Source of the DNA: Dehalococcoidia bacterium
GTDB taxonomy: Bacteria; Chloroflexota; Dehalococcoidia; DSTF01; JACRBR01
DNA length: 64,000 bases
NCBI GenBank assembly: GCA_021462855.1
Contig: JAJTXQ010000040.1
Location: forward strand, 62,001 to 126,000
Direction of reading: 5' to 3'
Made by a program: the position numbers and the translations under genes. The notes below the pieces were generated by a model. That model was not told where the DNA came from, made no database searches, and was given only the letters and a program-made list of their open reading frames with translations. Positions 42,701-52,850 of the stretch are shown in pieces; within the stretch, counting starts at the first letter, position 1, and the number at the start of each line of letters is the position of its first letter.

Positions 42701-43513
42701 ATGCCCCGACCACACATCTCCGACCAGCCGCTCGAAGATGATGCGGATGACGCGCCAGACCACGCCGAACAACCCGAGGACCTGTTCTCGGAAGCGCACC
42801 TCACGAAGATCATCAAGGACTACATGCCGCTCGTGCGCCACGCGGTGAACCGCATTGCCGTCGGCAGCGCCAACGGCGGCATCCTCCAGTACGAGGACAT
42901 GGTGTCGTGCGGCGTCCAGGGGTTGATCGAGGCATGGTACGCCTTTGACCCGAACAAGGGCGCCAAGTTCTCCACCTACGCCCTTCCCCGTATCCGCGGC
43001 TCAATCCTGGACTCGATCAGGGCGACGCACCCGCTGCCGCGCTCGCTGCAGAAGTTCGGCTCCGACCTCGAAAAAGCGACATCGGCGCTGCACGCCACGC
43101 TTGGCCGCGCGCCCACGCGCGACGAACTGGCGCAGCACATGGGTATGCACCCGATGGACTTCGTGGCGTCGTTGCGCACGAGCAACCTGCGCGTCGTCTC
43201 ACTGCAGAGCCTGTCCGACAACGCCAACAACGGCGGCGACGAGAAGCTGTGGGAGATGGCCGACGACGACCCGAACATCGACCCCGACAGCGTCGCCGAG
43301 GAAGGCATGGTCCGGGTCAAGCTCGCCGAGGCCGTGGAGCTGCTCCCCGAGCGCGAGCGGATGATCGTGCGCCTGTACTACATGAAGTCGCAGTCGCTGA
43401 AGAGCATCGGCGAGACGCTTGGCATCTCCGAGTCGCGCGCCTCGCAGCTGCGCCACCGCGCGATCCGCCGTCTGCGCACCGTGCTCGTACAGGAAATGCA
43501 GGACGCGGCCTGA
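42701..43513 (+). CDS. RNA polymerase sigma factor, FliA/WhiG (sigma-28) type
   Basis: GLIEAWYAFDPNKGAKFSTYALPRIRGSILDSIR; LPERERMIVRLYYMKSQSLKSIGETLGISESRASQLRHRAIRRLR. Confidence 0.9.
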   Translation: MPRPHISDQPLEDDADDAPDHAEQPEDLFSEAHLTKIIKDYMPLVRHAVNRIAVGSANGGILQYEDMVSCGVQGLIEAWYAFDPNKGAKFSTYALPRIRGSILDSIRATHPLPRSLQKFGSDLEKATSALHATLGRAPTRDELAQHMGMHPMDFVASLRTSNLRVVSLQSLSDNANNGGDEKLWEMADDDPNIDPDSVAEEGMVRVKLAEAVELLPERERMIVRLYYMKSQSLKSIGETLGISESRASQLRHRAIRRLRTVLVQEMQDAA

Positions 43514-44601
43514 TGACCGACAGCGAGCCGGCACGGGTGCGCGTCACGCTGCTCGGCGAAGGCCCCGGGGCCGACGCCTGGGCGCGCGCCTACCGCGGCG
43601 CCGACGGCGTCGATCTCGAACGGCTGGACGCCGCCGACGAATCGGAGCTCGCGCGCATCGCGCCCGGGGAGACGTCGGCGCTGGTCGTGGGTGCGGACGT
43701 GCCGGAACTCGCCGCGGTGACAAAGCGCGCGCTGCTCGCGCGGCGCCACGTGTTCGTCGCCGGCCCGGTCGCACTCGCATCGAAGCAGATCACCGCCATC
43801 GACGACCTCGCCCGCGCGCGCGGCCGCATCGCCATGTTCGACGCCGGCGACACGGGCGACGAGCGATTCGCCTTCGTGCGGCGGATGGTCGCCGGACCGC
43901 ACGCGCTCTGGCGCCCGCGCTACATCCGCTCGCTGCGCGCGGGCGGCGAGCCGCAGCTGTCGCTCGACCAGGCGGCGATCGCCGACATCCACGCGCTGCT
44001 GTCGCTCGCCGGCATGGCGCCGTCGCGCGTGTCCGCCCTCGCCCCCCGCCTCGACGACGAGACCGGCGCGGGCGGCATCGTCACCATGACCATCGCATTC
44101 GATGGCGGCCCCGCCGCGCGCATCGACGTCAGCCTGGCGGAGCCCCGCCCGGCACACGAGATCACACTCGTGTGCGACGGGCGCACCATCGTCCTCGACG
44201 CGTTCGACCTGCGGGCGCCGCTGCAGATCCTGGCCAGCGCGCGGCACAGCGGCCCGAGCGCAGGCGTCAACTGGGCAGAGACCGTCAGTGAGCACCCGGT
44301 CAGCGGTACGCACGACCGCCTGGCGCTCGCCGCCGGCGCGTTCCTCACGGCCGTGCGCACGCGGGACGCCGCCGCCGGCAACGCCGCATCGCTCGCCACC
44401 GCGGCGGCGACGTGGGAGGGCGCGCGCGCATCGATGGCGCAGGGCGGCGAGTGGGTATCCTGCGGCCGTGGCAGCCCGTCGGTGCGGCCGGAGCTGCACC
44501 TCATCAAGGGCGGCGGAAGGGGCGGCGAGGCGCTGCACGCGCCCGCGCTTACCCTTGTGCCGCGAGAGGCCGCGGTCCCCGACCCGCCGCGCTCGGCCTG
44601 A
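43513..44601 (+). CDS. Gfo/Idh/MocA-like oxidoreductase family protein
   Basis: Rossmann-like N-terminus and substrate-domain-like C-terminus; ATG overlaps sigma factor stop. Confidence 0.5.
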   Translation: MTDSEPARVRVTLLGEGPGADAWARAYRGADGVDLERLDAADESELARIAPGETSALVVGADVPELAAVTKRALLARRHVFVAGPVALASKQITAIDDLARARGRIAMFDAGDTGDERFAFVRRMVAGPHALWRPRYIRSLRAGGEPQLSLDQAAIADIHALLSLAGMAPSRVSALAPRLDDETGAGGIVTMTIAFDGGPAARIDVSLAEPRPAHEITLVCDGRTIVLDAFDLRAPLQILASARHSGPSAGVNWAETVSEHPVSGTHDRLALAAGAFLTAVRTRDAAAGNAASLATAAATWEGARASMAQGGEWVSCGRGSPSVRPELHLIKGGGRGGEALHAPALTLVPREAAVPDPPRSA

Positions 44602-44626
44602 GCTACCCCACAGGCAAGCAACGAGA

Positions 44627-44647
44627 AGACCGCCGTGACGGCGGTCT
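44627..44647. terminator. Terminator-like hairpin AGACCGCC-GTGAC-GGCGGTCT between convergent genes
   Basis: 8-bp perfect stem. Confidence 0.6.
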
Positions 44648-44674
44648 CTCTCCATACTCGGACAGTTATCGTCG

Positions 44675-44905
44675 CTACGCCGAAGCGGCGGTCGGGCCCT
44701 CGGGGTTGGGGCTGCCAGCGCCGGGCTTTTTCTCGAACGGCTGGTTGCCGGAGCCTTCGTTCCAGAGCTCCTGCCGGAGCACCGTCACCTCGCCCGGCGC
44801 GCTGATGCCGATCTTCACGCGGTCGCGCTCGACGCCGAGCACCCGCACGAGAATGTTGCCGGAGATCACGATCCCCTGGTCGACTTTTCGAGTGAGAATG
44901 AGCAT
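44675..44905 (-). CDS. csrA: Carbon storage regulator CsrA
   Basis: MLILTRKVDQGIVISGNILVRVLGVERDRVKIGISAPGEVTVLRQEL. Confidence 0.95.
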   Translation of the reverse strand: MLILTRKVDQGIVISGNILVRVLGVERDRVKIGISAPGEVTVLRQELWNEGSGNQPFEKKPGAGSPNPEGPTAASA

Positions 44906-45142
44906 CGCCTTGCATCTCCTTGCATACGCGTGCCGCGACGGGTCCGGTGCGGCGGGATGCCGGCGCTCCGTGGGCGCCGCCCGCTTCCTGTTGCTCATGT
45001 ATCGGCACGGGCTGAGGCGACCGTGCAGGCGGGCCGCCGCGCACGGGGAGACTGGGGGGCGCACACCCCACGCCCGCTGGGTGCCACCCGCCCCGCCGGA
45101 CCGGCGAGGCGCCGCCGGAGGCTGGTGCTAGAATCGACCGGC

Positions 45143-45217
45143 GGGCCCGTAGCTCAGCGGCAGAGCACCCGGCTCATAACCGGTGAGGCGCAGGTTCGAA
45201 TCCTGCCGGGCCCACCA
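45143..45217 (+). tRNA. tRNA-Met(CAU), elongator-like (tRNA-Ile2 not excluded); CCA encoded
   Basis: 7-bp acceptor GGGCCCG/CGGGCCC, anticodon loop CTCATAA (CAT 45175-45177), T-arm GCAGGTTCGAATCCTGC. Confidence 0.95.
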
Positions 45218-45310
45218 CGCCGGCCCGCCCGTCAACCCCAACCCCCGTTGACATCACGCCGCCGCGATCTGAGAATGAACGGAATTCAGCTTCCCGCCAT
45301 AAGGACGACG

Positions 45311-45943
45311 GTGACCGCTTCTCCCGTAACCGAACGCAGCCAGCGCGGCGAGCGCGCCCGCGCCATCCGCCGCGAGGAGATCCTCGATGCGGCGCGGCGG
45401 GTGTTCGCCGCGCGCGGCTTTCGCGGCACGACGATCGCCGACATCGCCGAGGACGCGGGCATCGCGCTCGGCACCATCTACCTCTACTTCAAGTCGAAGG
45501 AAGACGTGTACGCCGCGCTGCGCCAGCGTCTCATGGAACTGATCGCCGAGGCCGGGCGCCCGCCGGGCACGCCGGCCACCTGGGAGCAGGAGATACGCCG
45601 CCGCATCCGCAATGTGTTCGACGTCTGCGGCCGCAATACGGACCTCGTGCGGCTGGCGGTGTTGAACGCCGACCCGGACAGCCGCGTCATGGCGCTCTCG
45701 CGCGACGACGACCGCGCCCGCGCCGAGCCGCTCGCCCGCGCGCTCGCCGCCGGCATCCAGCGCGGGCAGGTGCGGCGTATCGACCCCGTGATCGCGGCAC
45801 GGATGATCCACGGCGCGGTCACGTTCGCCGTGTACCAGGCGTTCGTGCTCGCCGACGGCGGCGACGCCGAGCGCTACCGCGACACCTGCGCCGACATGAT
45901 CGCCGCGTATCTCGTGCCACCGCCGGCAAACGGGAGGTCGTAA
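45311..45943 (+). CDS. TetR/AcrR family transcriptional regulator
   Basis: IRREEILDAARRVFAARGFRGTTIADIAEDAGIALGTIYLYFKSKEDVY; GTG start 5 nt after AAGGA. Confidence 0.93.
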   Translation: MTASPVTERSQRGERARAIRREEILDAARRVFAARGFRGTTIADIAEDAGIALGTIYLYFKSKEDVYAALRQRLMELIAEAGRPPGTPATWEQEIRRRIRNVFDVCGRNTDLVRLAVLNADPDSRVMALSRDDDRARAEPLARALAAGIQRGQVRRIDPVIAARMIHGAVTFAVYQAFVLADGGDAERYRDTCADMIAAYLVPPPANGRS

Positions 45944-45964
45944 CAAGGGGAGGGGAGGACTTCG

Positions 45965-47170
45965 ATGGACACCCACGACACACAGTGGAGCCGGGGAACA
46001 GGAGCTGGGTGGCTCGCATCGCCGGCGCTCTGGTTCGCGGTCGCGGTCGCCGGAATGCTGGTGGTCTTCGCCGGCCTCGCCGTCGACGCATGGCGCCACA
46101 ACAACGGCGCGGCCGAGGAATCGCTGCTCAGCCTGTCCAACCCCGGCCACCTCATTGCGGCGATCGGGCTCGGCGTGACATCGGCCGCGGTGCTCGCGGG
46201 GCTGAGCGTGTCACTGCTCGGCGGCGTGCGCGCGCCCGAGGCGCTCGTGCGGCGCTTCGTGCCGCTGACGGCCGCATGGGTGGCGGTCGCCGCCGTCGCT
46301 GTGGGCTCGATCACCTACATCGGCGCGTCCGGCACGTCGGTCGGCCACGAGCACGAGAGCGCCGTGGCGGGCGCGCAGACGGACGCGGCGGGCGGCGACG
46401 CCGGGGTGGCGCAGGCGCTCCGCGACCAGGGCATCCCCACGGGCACGGACACCAACCCTGCCGACGTCGATGGCGCATTCTCGCAGGGCGCGAGCGGCAC
46501 GCCCGACGGGCGCCACGACCACGGCAAGCACCCCACGTTCACGCAACTCGGCTCCATGCCAAACGACGACCTCGTCTCGCGCTTCCCGCAGGGCACGCTC
46601 GACGCCGCGGACCTGCCTGCGCTCAAGCAGCAGTTGCAGACCGTGCGTGAGGTGGCGCTCCGTTACCCGACGGTCGAGGCGGCCAACGCGGCCGGTTACG
46701 GAAACACGACCAACGACGTGCCGTTCATGGGCATGCATTACCTGAACTTCGACTACGTGCGCGACGGCGTGTTCGACCCGGCAAAGCCGGAAGGCCTGCT
46801 GTTCAGCAAGGTCGACGCCGGCCCGCCGAAGCTCGTCGGCGCGTGGTTCCTGCTGCTGCCCGGCATTGGCGACATCACGGCGGACACGCAGCCGGCCGGC
46901 TTCGTCGGCGACCTCGATATGTGGCACGCGCACATCGGCCTCTGCCTGGTCGGCCTCTCAGGCTCGAGCGAGGGCGAGACGAAGGAAAGCTGCGAGGCCA
47001 AGGGCGGCTCCTTCACGGGTGACCTGCGCTGGATGATGCACGTGTGGATCGCGCCCGAGGTCACCGAGAACCCCGACGGGTTCTTCGCCTACCTCAACGG
47101 CGACCTGTTCGAAAAGCAGCAGGCTGCCGGCAGGGAGGTGGGCGCGCAACCGTCGGGCGTCGCGCCGTAG
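45965..47170 (+). CDS. Membrane-anchored protein with conserved His/Cys/Trp-rich extracytoplasmic domain, function unknown
   Basis: TM segments near N-terminus; MGMHYLNFDYV, WHAHIGLCLVG...SCEAKGGSF, WMMHVWIAPEVTENPDGFFAYLN. Confidence 0.7.
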   Translation: MDTHDTQWSRGTGAGWLASPALWFAVAVAGMLVVFAGLAVDAWRHNNGAAEESLLSLSNPGHLIAAIGLGVTSAAVLAGLSVSLLGGVRAPEALVRRFVPLTAAWVAVAAVAVGSITYIGASGTSVGHEHESAVAGAQTDAAGGDAGVAQALRDQGIPTGTDTNPADVDGAFSQGASGTPDGRHDHGKHPTFTQLGSMPNDDLVSRFPQGTLDAADLPALKQQLQTVREVALRYPTVEAANAAGYGNTTNDVPFMGMHYLNFDYVRDGVFDPAKPEGLLFSKVDAGPPKLVGAWFLLLPGIGDITADTQPAGFVGDLDMWHAHIGLCLVGLSGSSEGETKESCEAKGGSFTGDLRWMMHVWIAPEVTENPDGFFAYLNGDLFEKQQAAGREVGAQPSGVAP

Positions 47171-47204
47171 CAGCGCGGGAGCGCGCGTTCAGTACACTGC
47201 GCCG

Positions 47205-47714
47205 ATGGGAACGGAATCCACGCTCATCGGCGCGGCGGTGCCCGTCCACGCGACGAAGTACGACGGCGCCTACCACCGCCGCTGGCCGATGCGGTACGTC
47301 ATGCGCCGCGGACCGCTGTACGTCCTGGAATTCGAACTCGGCACGCTCGCGACGAAGACGCGCGACCCGGCGGACGACCCCGACCCCGCCGCGTTCACGT
47401 GGCCCGGCGAGCTCTACCTGTGGGAGGACCGCTGGTACAACACGTGCCGCGTCCTCCGCGAAGGCCGCACGTGGTACTACACCAACATCGCCACGCCGGC
47501 GGAGTTTGACGGCTCGTCGTTCCACTACATCGACCTCGACCTCGACGTCTCGTGGTATCCGCACAACGAACCGCGCGTCCACGACGATGACGAATTCCTC
47601 GACCACAGCGCATCGATGGGATACCCTCCCGAGGTCATCGAACGAGCGCGCGCGGCGGTAGACGAAGTCCTCGGGCACATCGCGGCGCGCGCGTTTCCTT
47701 TTGATCGGCCATGA
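47205..47714 (+). CDS. DUF402 domain-containing protein
   Basis: YNTCRVLREGRTWYYTNIATPAEFDGSSFHYIDLDLDVSWYP; DDEFLDHSASMGYP. Confidence 0.85.
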   Translation: MGTESTLIGAAVPVHATKYDGAYHRRWPMRYVMRRGPLYVLEFELGTLATKTRDPADDPDPAAFTWPGELYLWEDRWYNTCRVLREGRTWYYTNIATPAEFDGSSFHYIDLDLDVSWYPHNEPRVHDDDEFLDHSASMGYPPEVIERARAAVDEVLGHIAARAFPFDRP

Positions 47715-49369
47715 TTCGCGACGACCTCGCACGGATGGTTCAGGACGCCGCACAGGCGGCGATGGATGCCGGCGAACTGCCGGCCGTCGTCGTGCCCGAT
47801 GTCGTCATCGAGCGGCCGGCGCGGCCCGAGCACGGCGACTACGCCACGAACCTGCCGATGCGCCTCGCGCGCGCCGCCCGCGCCAACCCGCTCGATATCG
47901 CCCGGACGATCGCCGCGCGCGTGCCCGCTGACGCGTCGCTCGCGGCGGCCGGCGGGGCGCCGCCGGGGTTCATCAACTTCCGCCTGTCCGAGGCGTGGCT
48001 CGCGCGCCAGGTCGACGCCATCAGCGCCGCGGGCGCCGCCTTCGGCGACGTCGACGAAGGGCGCGGCGTGAAGGTGCAGGTCGAGTTCGTCAGCGCCAAC
48101 CCGACGGGCCCGCTCACGGCCGGCAACGGGCGCGGCGCCGCGTACGGCAGCGTCCTCGCGTCGATCCTCGACGCCGCCGGGTTCGACGTGCAGCGCGAAT
48201 ACCTCGTCAACGACGCGGGCACGCAGACCGACGTGTTCGGCCGCACGCTGCTCGCGCGCTACCGCCAGCAGTTCGGCGAAGACGCCGAGATCCCGCCGGA
48301 CGGCTACCCCGGCGAGTACATGGTCGAACTCGCCGCGCAGATCAAGGCCGAAGCCGGCGACCGCTACCTGCGCGCCGAGGAGCCGCCCGACGAACTCGTG
48401 CTGCGCGGCATCGATGTCATGGTCGAGCGCATCCGCGAGGACCTCGAGGCGCTCGGCGTGGTGTACGACAGCTGGTTCCGCGAGCGCTCACTGTACGCGC
48501 CCGGCGGCCTGTACGAGCGCACGCTCGCCCGCCTGCGCGAGGCCGGCGTCCTCGTCGAGAAGGAGGGCGCGCTGTGGCTCGCCTCGACCGAGCTCGGCGA
48601 GGACAAGGACAACGTCGTCGTGCGCAGCACCGGCAAGCCCACCTACTTCGCGTCGGACATCGCGTATCACAACGACAAGTTCCAGCAGCGCAACTTCGAC
48701 CGCGTGATCGATATCTGGGGCGCCGACCACCAGGGCCACGTCTCGCGCATGAAGGCCGCCGTCAGCGCGCTTGGCGTCGACCCGGCCCGGCTCGAGATCC
48801 TGATCTACCAGCTCGTGAGCTTCCGCCGCGGCGATGAGGTCGTGCGCCTCTCCAAGCGCGCCGGAAACATCGTGCTCATCCGCGACATCGTGGAGGAGGT
48901 CGGGCGCGACGCGGCGCGCTTCTTCTTCCTCGCGCGCTCGGCGGACAGCCAGATGGAGTTCGACCTCGAGCTCGCCAAGCGGCAGTCGGCGGAGAACCCC
49001 GTGTACTACGTGCAGTACGCGCACGCGCGCATCGCCGGCATCCTCGCGAACGCCGCCGAGCGCATCCCGACGTACGACGACGGCGATGTCGCGCTGCTCA
49101 CGCACCCGATGGAGCTGGCGCTCATCCGCAAAATGCTGCAGCTGCCCGAGCTCGTGCAGCTGATGGCGCGGCAGCTCGAGCCGCACCACCTGCCGCATTA
49201 CGCGCAGGACCTGGCGACCGCGTTCCACGCGTTCTACACCGAGTGCCGCGTGCTCAACACCGACGAACTGCCACTGTCGAAAGCGAGGCTCAAGCTATGC
49301 AACGCCGCCCGCACCACGCTGGCCCGCGCGCTATCGCTCATGGGGGTCTCCGCGCCCGAGCGCATGTGA
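47711..49369 (+). CDS. argS: Arginyl-tRNA synthetase
   Basis: VEFVSANPTGPLTAGNGRGAAYG; DIWGADHQGHVSRMKAA; C-terminal DALR region. Confidence 0.97.
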   Translation: MIRDDLARMVQDAAQAAMDAGELPAVVVPDVVIERPARPEHGDYATNLPMRLARAARANPLDIARTIAARVPADASLAAAGGAPPGFINFRLSEAWLARQVDAISAAGAAFGDVDEGRGVKVQVEFVSANPTGPLTAGNGRGAAYGSVLASILDAAGFDVQREYLVNDAGTQTDVFGRTLLARYRQQFGEDAEIPPDGYPGEYMVELAAQIKAEAGDRYLRAEEPPDELVLRGIDVMVERIREDLEALGVVYDSWFRERSLYAPGGLYERTLARLREAGVLVEKEGALWLASTELGEDKDNVVVRSTGKPTYFASDIAYHNDKFQQRNFDRVIDIWGADHQGHVSRMKAAVSALGVDPARLEILIYQLVSFRRGDEVVRLSKRAGNIVLIRDIVEEVGRDAARFFFLARSADSQMEFDLELAKRQSAENPVYYVQYAHARIAGILANAAERIPTYDDGDVALLTHPMELALIRKMLQLPELVQLMARQLEPHHLPHYAQDLATAFHAFYTECRVLNTDELPLSKARLKLCNAARTTLARALSLMGVSAPERM

Positions 49370-50292
49370 CGCGCCGCGCGCTCGCTGCGGCCGCGCTCGC
49401 CCTGCTCGCCGCCGCAACGGCGCTGGCCGCGTGCGACGGCGGCGGTGGCGATGACGATGCCGACACCGCCAACCTCGTGGTCTACGAGTCGACGACCGCC
49501 CAGGTCACCGACGTGTTCACGATGGATCCGGACAGCGGCAAGACCCGGAACGTCACGCAGGGGACCGGGTTCAACGGCATGCCGGGGTGGTCGCACGACA
49601 AGAAGCGCATCCTCTTCAGCTCGGACCGCGACGCGGAGCGGCGCATGTACGACCTGTACACCGTGAAACCGGACGGCTCCGACGTCCGGCGCATCACGAA
49701 CACGCCCGATGTCGCCGAGTGGAGCGCCAAGTTCGACCCCACGGGCGAGCGCATCGGCCTGATCGAGCGGCGCAAGGGCGGGTTCTACATCGTCGTGATG
49801 GGCGCCGACGGCGCGAACGCGCGCACGCTCGCCGGCCCGATGAAGTTCGCGGAGTTCCCCGCGTGGTCGCGCGACGGCACCGAGCTAGCGTTCGCCGGCA
49901 TGCGCCGCGACCAGAACGCCGCCGACATCTTCGGCATCGACGTGGCGAGCGGCGAGCTGCACACGATCATCGGCAAGCCGGGCGCCGACCTCTGCCCGCA
50001 CTACTCACGCGACGGCAAGTTCCTGAACTACGCGTCGAGCGACAACCAGACCGAAGACGGTCCCGACATCTACCTGCACGACCTGGAGAAGGGCGACGCC
50101 ACGCAGGACACGCGGCTGACGACGAACCCGGGCCGCGACGACTACGCCACGCCCTCGCCCGATGGCAAGCGTTACGTCTTCCTCTCGCAGCGCGACGGCA
50201 ACATGGAGCTGTACATCATGGACGCCGACGGCTCGAACCAGCGACGCCTCACCGACACGCCCGGCTCGCGGGAGAACGTGCCCGACTGGTAG
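49366..50292 (+). CDS. TolB-like beta-propeller lipoprotein
   Basis: GTGA overlap with argS; lipobox ALAAC; repeats PGWSHDKKRILFSSDRD, ATPSPDGKRYVFLSQRDGNMELYIMDADGSNQRRLT. Confidence 0.85.
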   Translation: MTRRALAAAALALLAAATALAACDGGGGDDDADTANLVVYESTTAQVTDVFTMDPDSGKTRNVTQGTGFNGMPGWSHDKKRILFSSDRDAERRMYDLYTVKPDGSDVRRITNTPDVAEWSAKFDPTGERIGLIERRKGGFYIVVMGADGANARTLAGPMKFAEFPAWSRDGTELAFAGMRRDQNAADIFGIDVASGELHTIIGKPGADLCPHYSRDGKFLNYASSDNQTEDGPDIYLHDLEKGDATQDTRLTTNPGRDDYATPSPDGKRYVFLSQRDGNMELYIMDADGSNQRRLTDTPGSRENVPDW

Positions 50293-50314
50293 CGGCCCGC
50301 GCGCGGCCGCGAGT

Positions 50315-51316
50315 TCAGCGCGGCGCCTCGTCACGCAGGAGGCGCGCCGCTTCCTTCGCGTGGTACGTGATGATGATCGATGCGCCGGCGCGGCGGATCG
50401 CCGTCAGCGTCTCCATCATCACCCGCTGCTCATCGATCCAGCCGCGCTCGCCGGCTGCCTTCACCATCGCGTACTCGCCGCTGACGTTATAGGCGGCGAG
50501 CGGCACATCGACCGCCTGCCTCGCCCGCGCGATCACGTCGAGATACGCCAGCGCCGGCTTCACCATCACGATGTCCGCGCCCTCGGCGATATCGTCCTCG
50601 ATCTCGAGCAGCGCCTCGCGGACGTTCGGCGGGTCCATCTGGTAGCCGCGGCGGTCGCCGAACTGCGGCGCGCTGTCCGCCGCCTCGCGGAACGGCCCAT
50701 AGAACGCCGATGCATACTTCGCGCTGTACGCCATGATCGGCAGCGACGCAAATCCCGCGTCGTCGAGCGTGCCGCGGATCGCCGCCACGCGCCCGTCCAT
50801 CATGTCCGAGGGCGCCACGATGTCCGCGCCCGCCTGCGCGTGCGAGAGCGCGGTGTCGGCGAGCAGCTCGAGCGAGCGGTCGTTGTCGACTTCGCCGTCG
50901 ACGACGACGCCGCAATGGCCGTGGCTCGTGTATTCGCACATGCACACGTCGGTCACCACGACGAGGCGCGGGTCAGCGCGCTTGAACGCGCGCACCGCCC
51001 GCTGCACCACGCCGTCGTCGGCGTAGGCGCCGGATCCGGCCTCGTCCTTCGACTCCGGCAACCCGAACAGCAGCACCGCCGGGATACCCAGCGCCCGCAG
51101 GTCATCGGCCTCGCGTCCGGCCTGGTCGACCGACACGCGGAACTGCCCGGGCATCGACGCGATGGGTTCGCGGATGTTCGAGCCGTGCGTGACGAACAGC
51201 GGATAGACGAAGTCCGACGGCGATAGCCGCGTCTCGGCGACGAGCCGCCGCAGCCCCTCCGACCGCCGCAGCCGCCGGTGCCGTGCGAATTCGCCGAGCG
51301 TGTCGATATCGAGCAT
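50315..51316 (-). CDS. hemB: Delta-aminolevulinic acid dehydratase
   Basis: [53 protein letters not shown]. Confidence 0.97.
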   Translation of the reverse strand: MLDIDTLGEFARHRRLRRSEGLRRLVAETRLSPSDFVYPLFVTHGSNIREPIASMPGQFRVSVDQAGREADDLRALGIPAVLLFGLPESKDEAGSGAYADDGVVQRAVRAFKRADPRLVVVTDVCMCEYTSHGHCGVVVDGEVDNDRSLELLADTALSHAQAGADIVAPSDMMDGRVAAIRGTLDDAGFASLPIMAYSAKYASAFYGPFREAADSAPQFGDRRGYQMDPPNVREALLEIEDDIAEGADIVMVKPALAYLDVIARARQAVDVPLAAYNVSGEYAMVKAAGERGWIDEQRVMMETLTAIRRAGASIIITYHAKEAARLLRDEAPR

Positions 51317-51320
51317 GGCG

Positions 51321-52850
51321 CTACTCCTTCGCTGCGGCCGCATCCGCGACAAGCGCGGCCACCAGTCCCTCGATCGTGTGTTCGGCCGCCTCGACCGCGA
51401 CATCGAACCCGGCGTCGCGGACGGCCTGCGCGGTGACGGGGCCGATGGCGGCGATGCGCGTGCGGCGCAACGCCGACGCGTCGCCGCCGAGCATCTGCAC
51501 CAGGTTCCGCACCGACGACGACGACGCAAACGTCGCGATGTCGACGCCGCCTGAGCGCAGGCGATCGAGCGCGCCCGGCGCCACTTGCCCGGGTACCGCC
51601 GATACGTACAGCGGCAGCACGTCGACCGCTGCGCCTTGCGCCTCCAGCGCATCCACAAGCACGTCGCGCGCGCCCTCGGCCCGCGGGATGAGCACGTGGA
51701 CGCCACGCATCACGCGGTGCGACAGCGCGTCGACCAGCCCCTCGGCCACGTATCGCTCCGCAACGACATCGGCGCGCAAGCCGTGGCGCCGGAGCGCGCC
51801 CGCCGTGCCCGGGCCGATCGCCGCGAGTTGCGCCCGGCCGAACGCGCGCGCATCGCGCCCGGCCTCGCACAGGTGGCGCATGAACTCGTCGACACCGTTC
51901 GCGCTGGTGAAGACCGCCCATCCGTACAACGACGTGCGAAGCCCCTCGATCGCGCGCCCGGCGTGCGCCGGATCTGCGTTCCGCACGATCTCGATCGTCG
52001 GCAGTTCGACCGGCTCGGCGCCCTGTGCGGCGAGCGCCCGCGAGAGCCCGCTCGCCTGCTGCCGCGTGCGCGTCACGAGCACCCGTTTGCCGAACAGCGG
52101 CCGGTTGTCGAACCAGCGCATCCGCTCACGCAGCGACGCCACCTCGCCGACGACGGTGATCGCCGGCGACCCGATCGACGTGTCGGCGACAGCGCGCACG
52201 ACCGTGCCGAGCGTCGCCGTGATGGCGCGCTGCTGCGGCAACGTGCCCCACTCGATGACCGCGACCGGCGTGTCCGCATCGCGCCCGTGCTCGACGAGCC
52301 GGTCCACGATCTCGGCCAGCCGCCCGACGCCCATCAGGAAGATCAGCGTGTCCACGCCGGTCGCGAGCCCTTTCCAGTTGATGCTCGTGGCCTCCTTCGC
52401 CGGATCTTCGTGCCCGGTGATCACGGCGAACGACGACGCGAGCGCGCGATGCGTCACCGGCACGCCGGCGTACGCCGGCGCGGCGATGGCCGAAGTCACG
52501 CCCGGGATCACCTCGAACGGCACGCCGGCGGCGATCAGCGCCTCGGCTTCTTCGCCGCCGCGGCCGAAGACGAACGGGTCGCCGCCCTTGAGCCGCACGA
52601 CGCGCCTCCCGGCGAGCCCGTGCTCGACGAGCGCCGCGTTGATCTCGTCCTGCGTCAGCGTGTGGCGGTCCGGCAGCTTGCCGGCGTAGATCATCTCCGC
52701 GCCGGGCCGCGCCTGGGCGAGCAGCGCCGGGTTCGCGAGCCGGTCGTAGATGATGACGTCGGCCTCGGCGATCCGCGCCGCGCCGCCGACGGTGATCAGC
52801 GCCGGGTCACCCGGCCCCGCGCCCACGAGCGAGACGAAGCCCGCACTCAC
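51321..52850 (-). CDS. Uroporphyrinogen-III C-methyltransferase / uroporphyrinogen-III synthase fusion
   Basis: [36 protein letters not shown]-terminal HemD-like half. Confidence 0.93.
   Translation of the reverse strand: MSAGFVSLVGAGPGDPALITVGGAARIAEADVIIYDRLANPALLAQARPGAEMIYAGKLPDRHTLTQDEINAALVEHGLAGRRVVRLKGGDPFVFGRGGEEAEALIAAGVPFEVIPGVTSAIAAPAYAGVPVTHRALASSFAVITGHEDPAKEATSINWKGLATGVDTLIFLMGVGRLAEIVDRLVEHGRDADTPVAVIEWGTLPQQRAITATLGTVVRAVADTSIGSPAITVVGEVASLRERMRWFDNRPLFGKRVLVTRTRQQASGLSRALAAQGAEPVELPTIEIVRNADPAHAGRAIEGLRTSLYGWAVFTSANGVDEFMRHLCEAGRDARAFGRAQLAAIGPGTAGALRRHGLRADVVAERYVAEGLVDALSHRVMRGVHVLIPRAEGARDVLVDALEAQGAAVDVLPLYVSAVPGQVAPGALDRLRSGGVDIATFASSSSVRNLVQMLGGDASALRRTRIAAIGPVTAQAVRDAGFDVAVEAAEHTIEGLVAALVADAAAAKE

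Noticed and set aside
45275-45310. Upstream ATG (45275) as start of the TetR gene
   Set aside because: It overlaps the predicted -10 element; the GTG at 45311 has a well-spaced SD (AAGGA).
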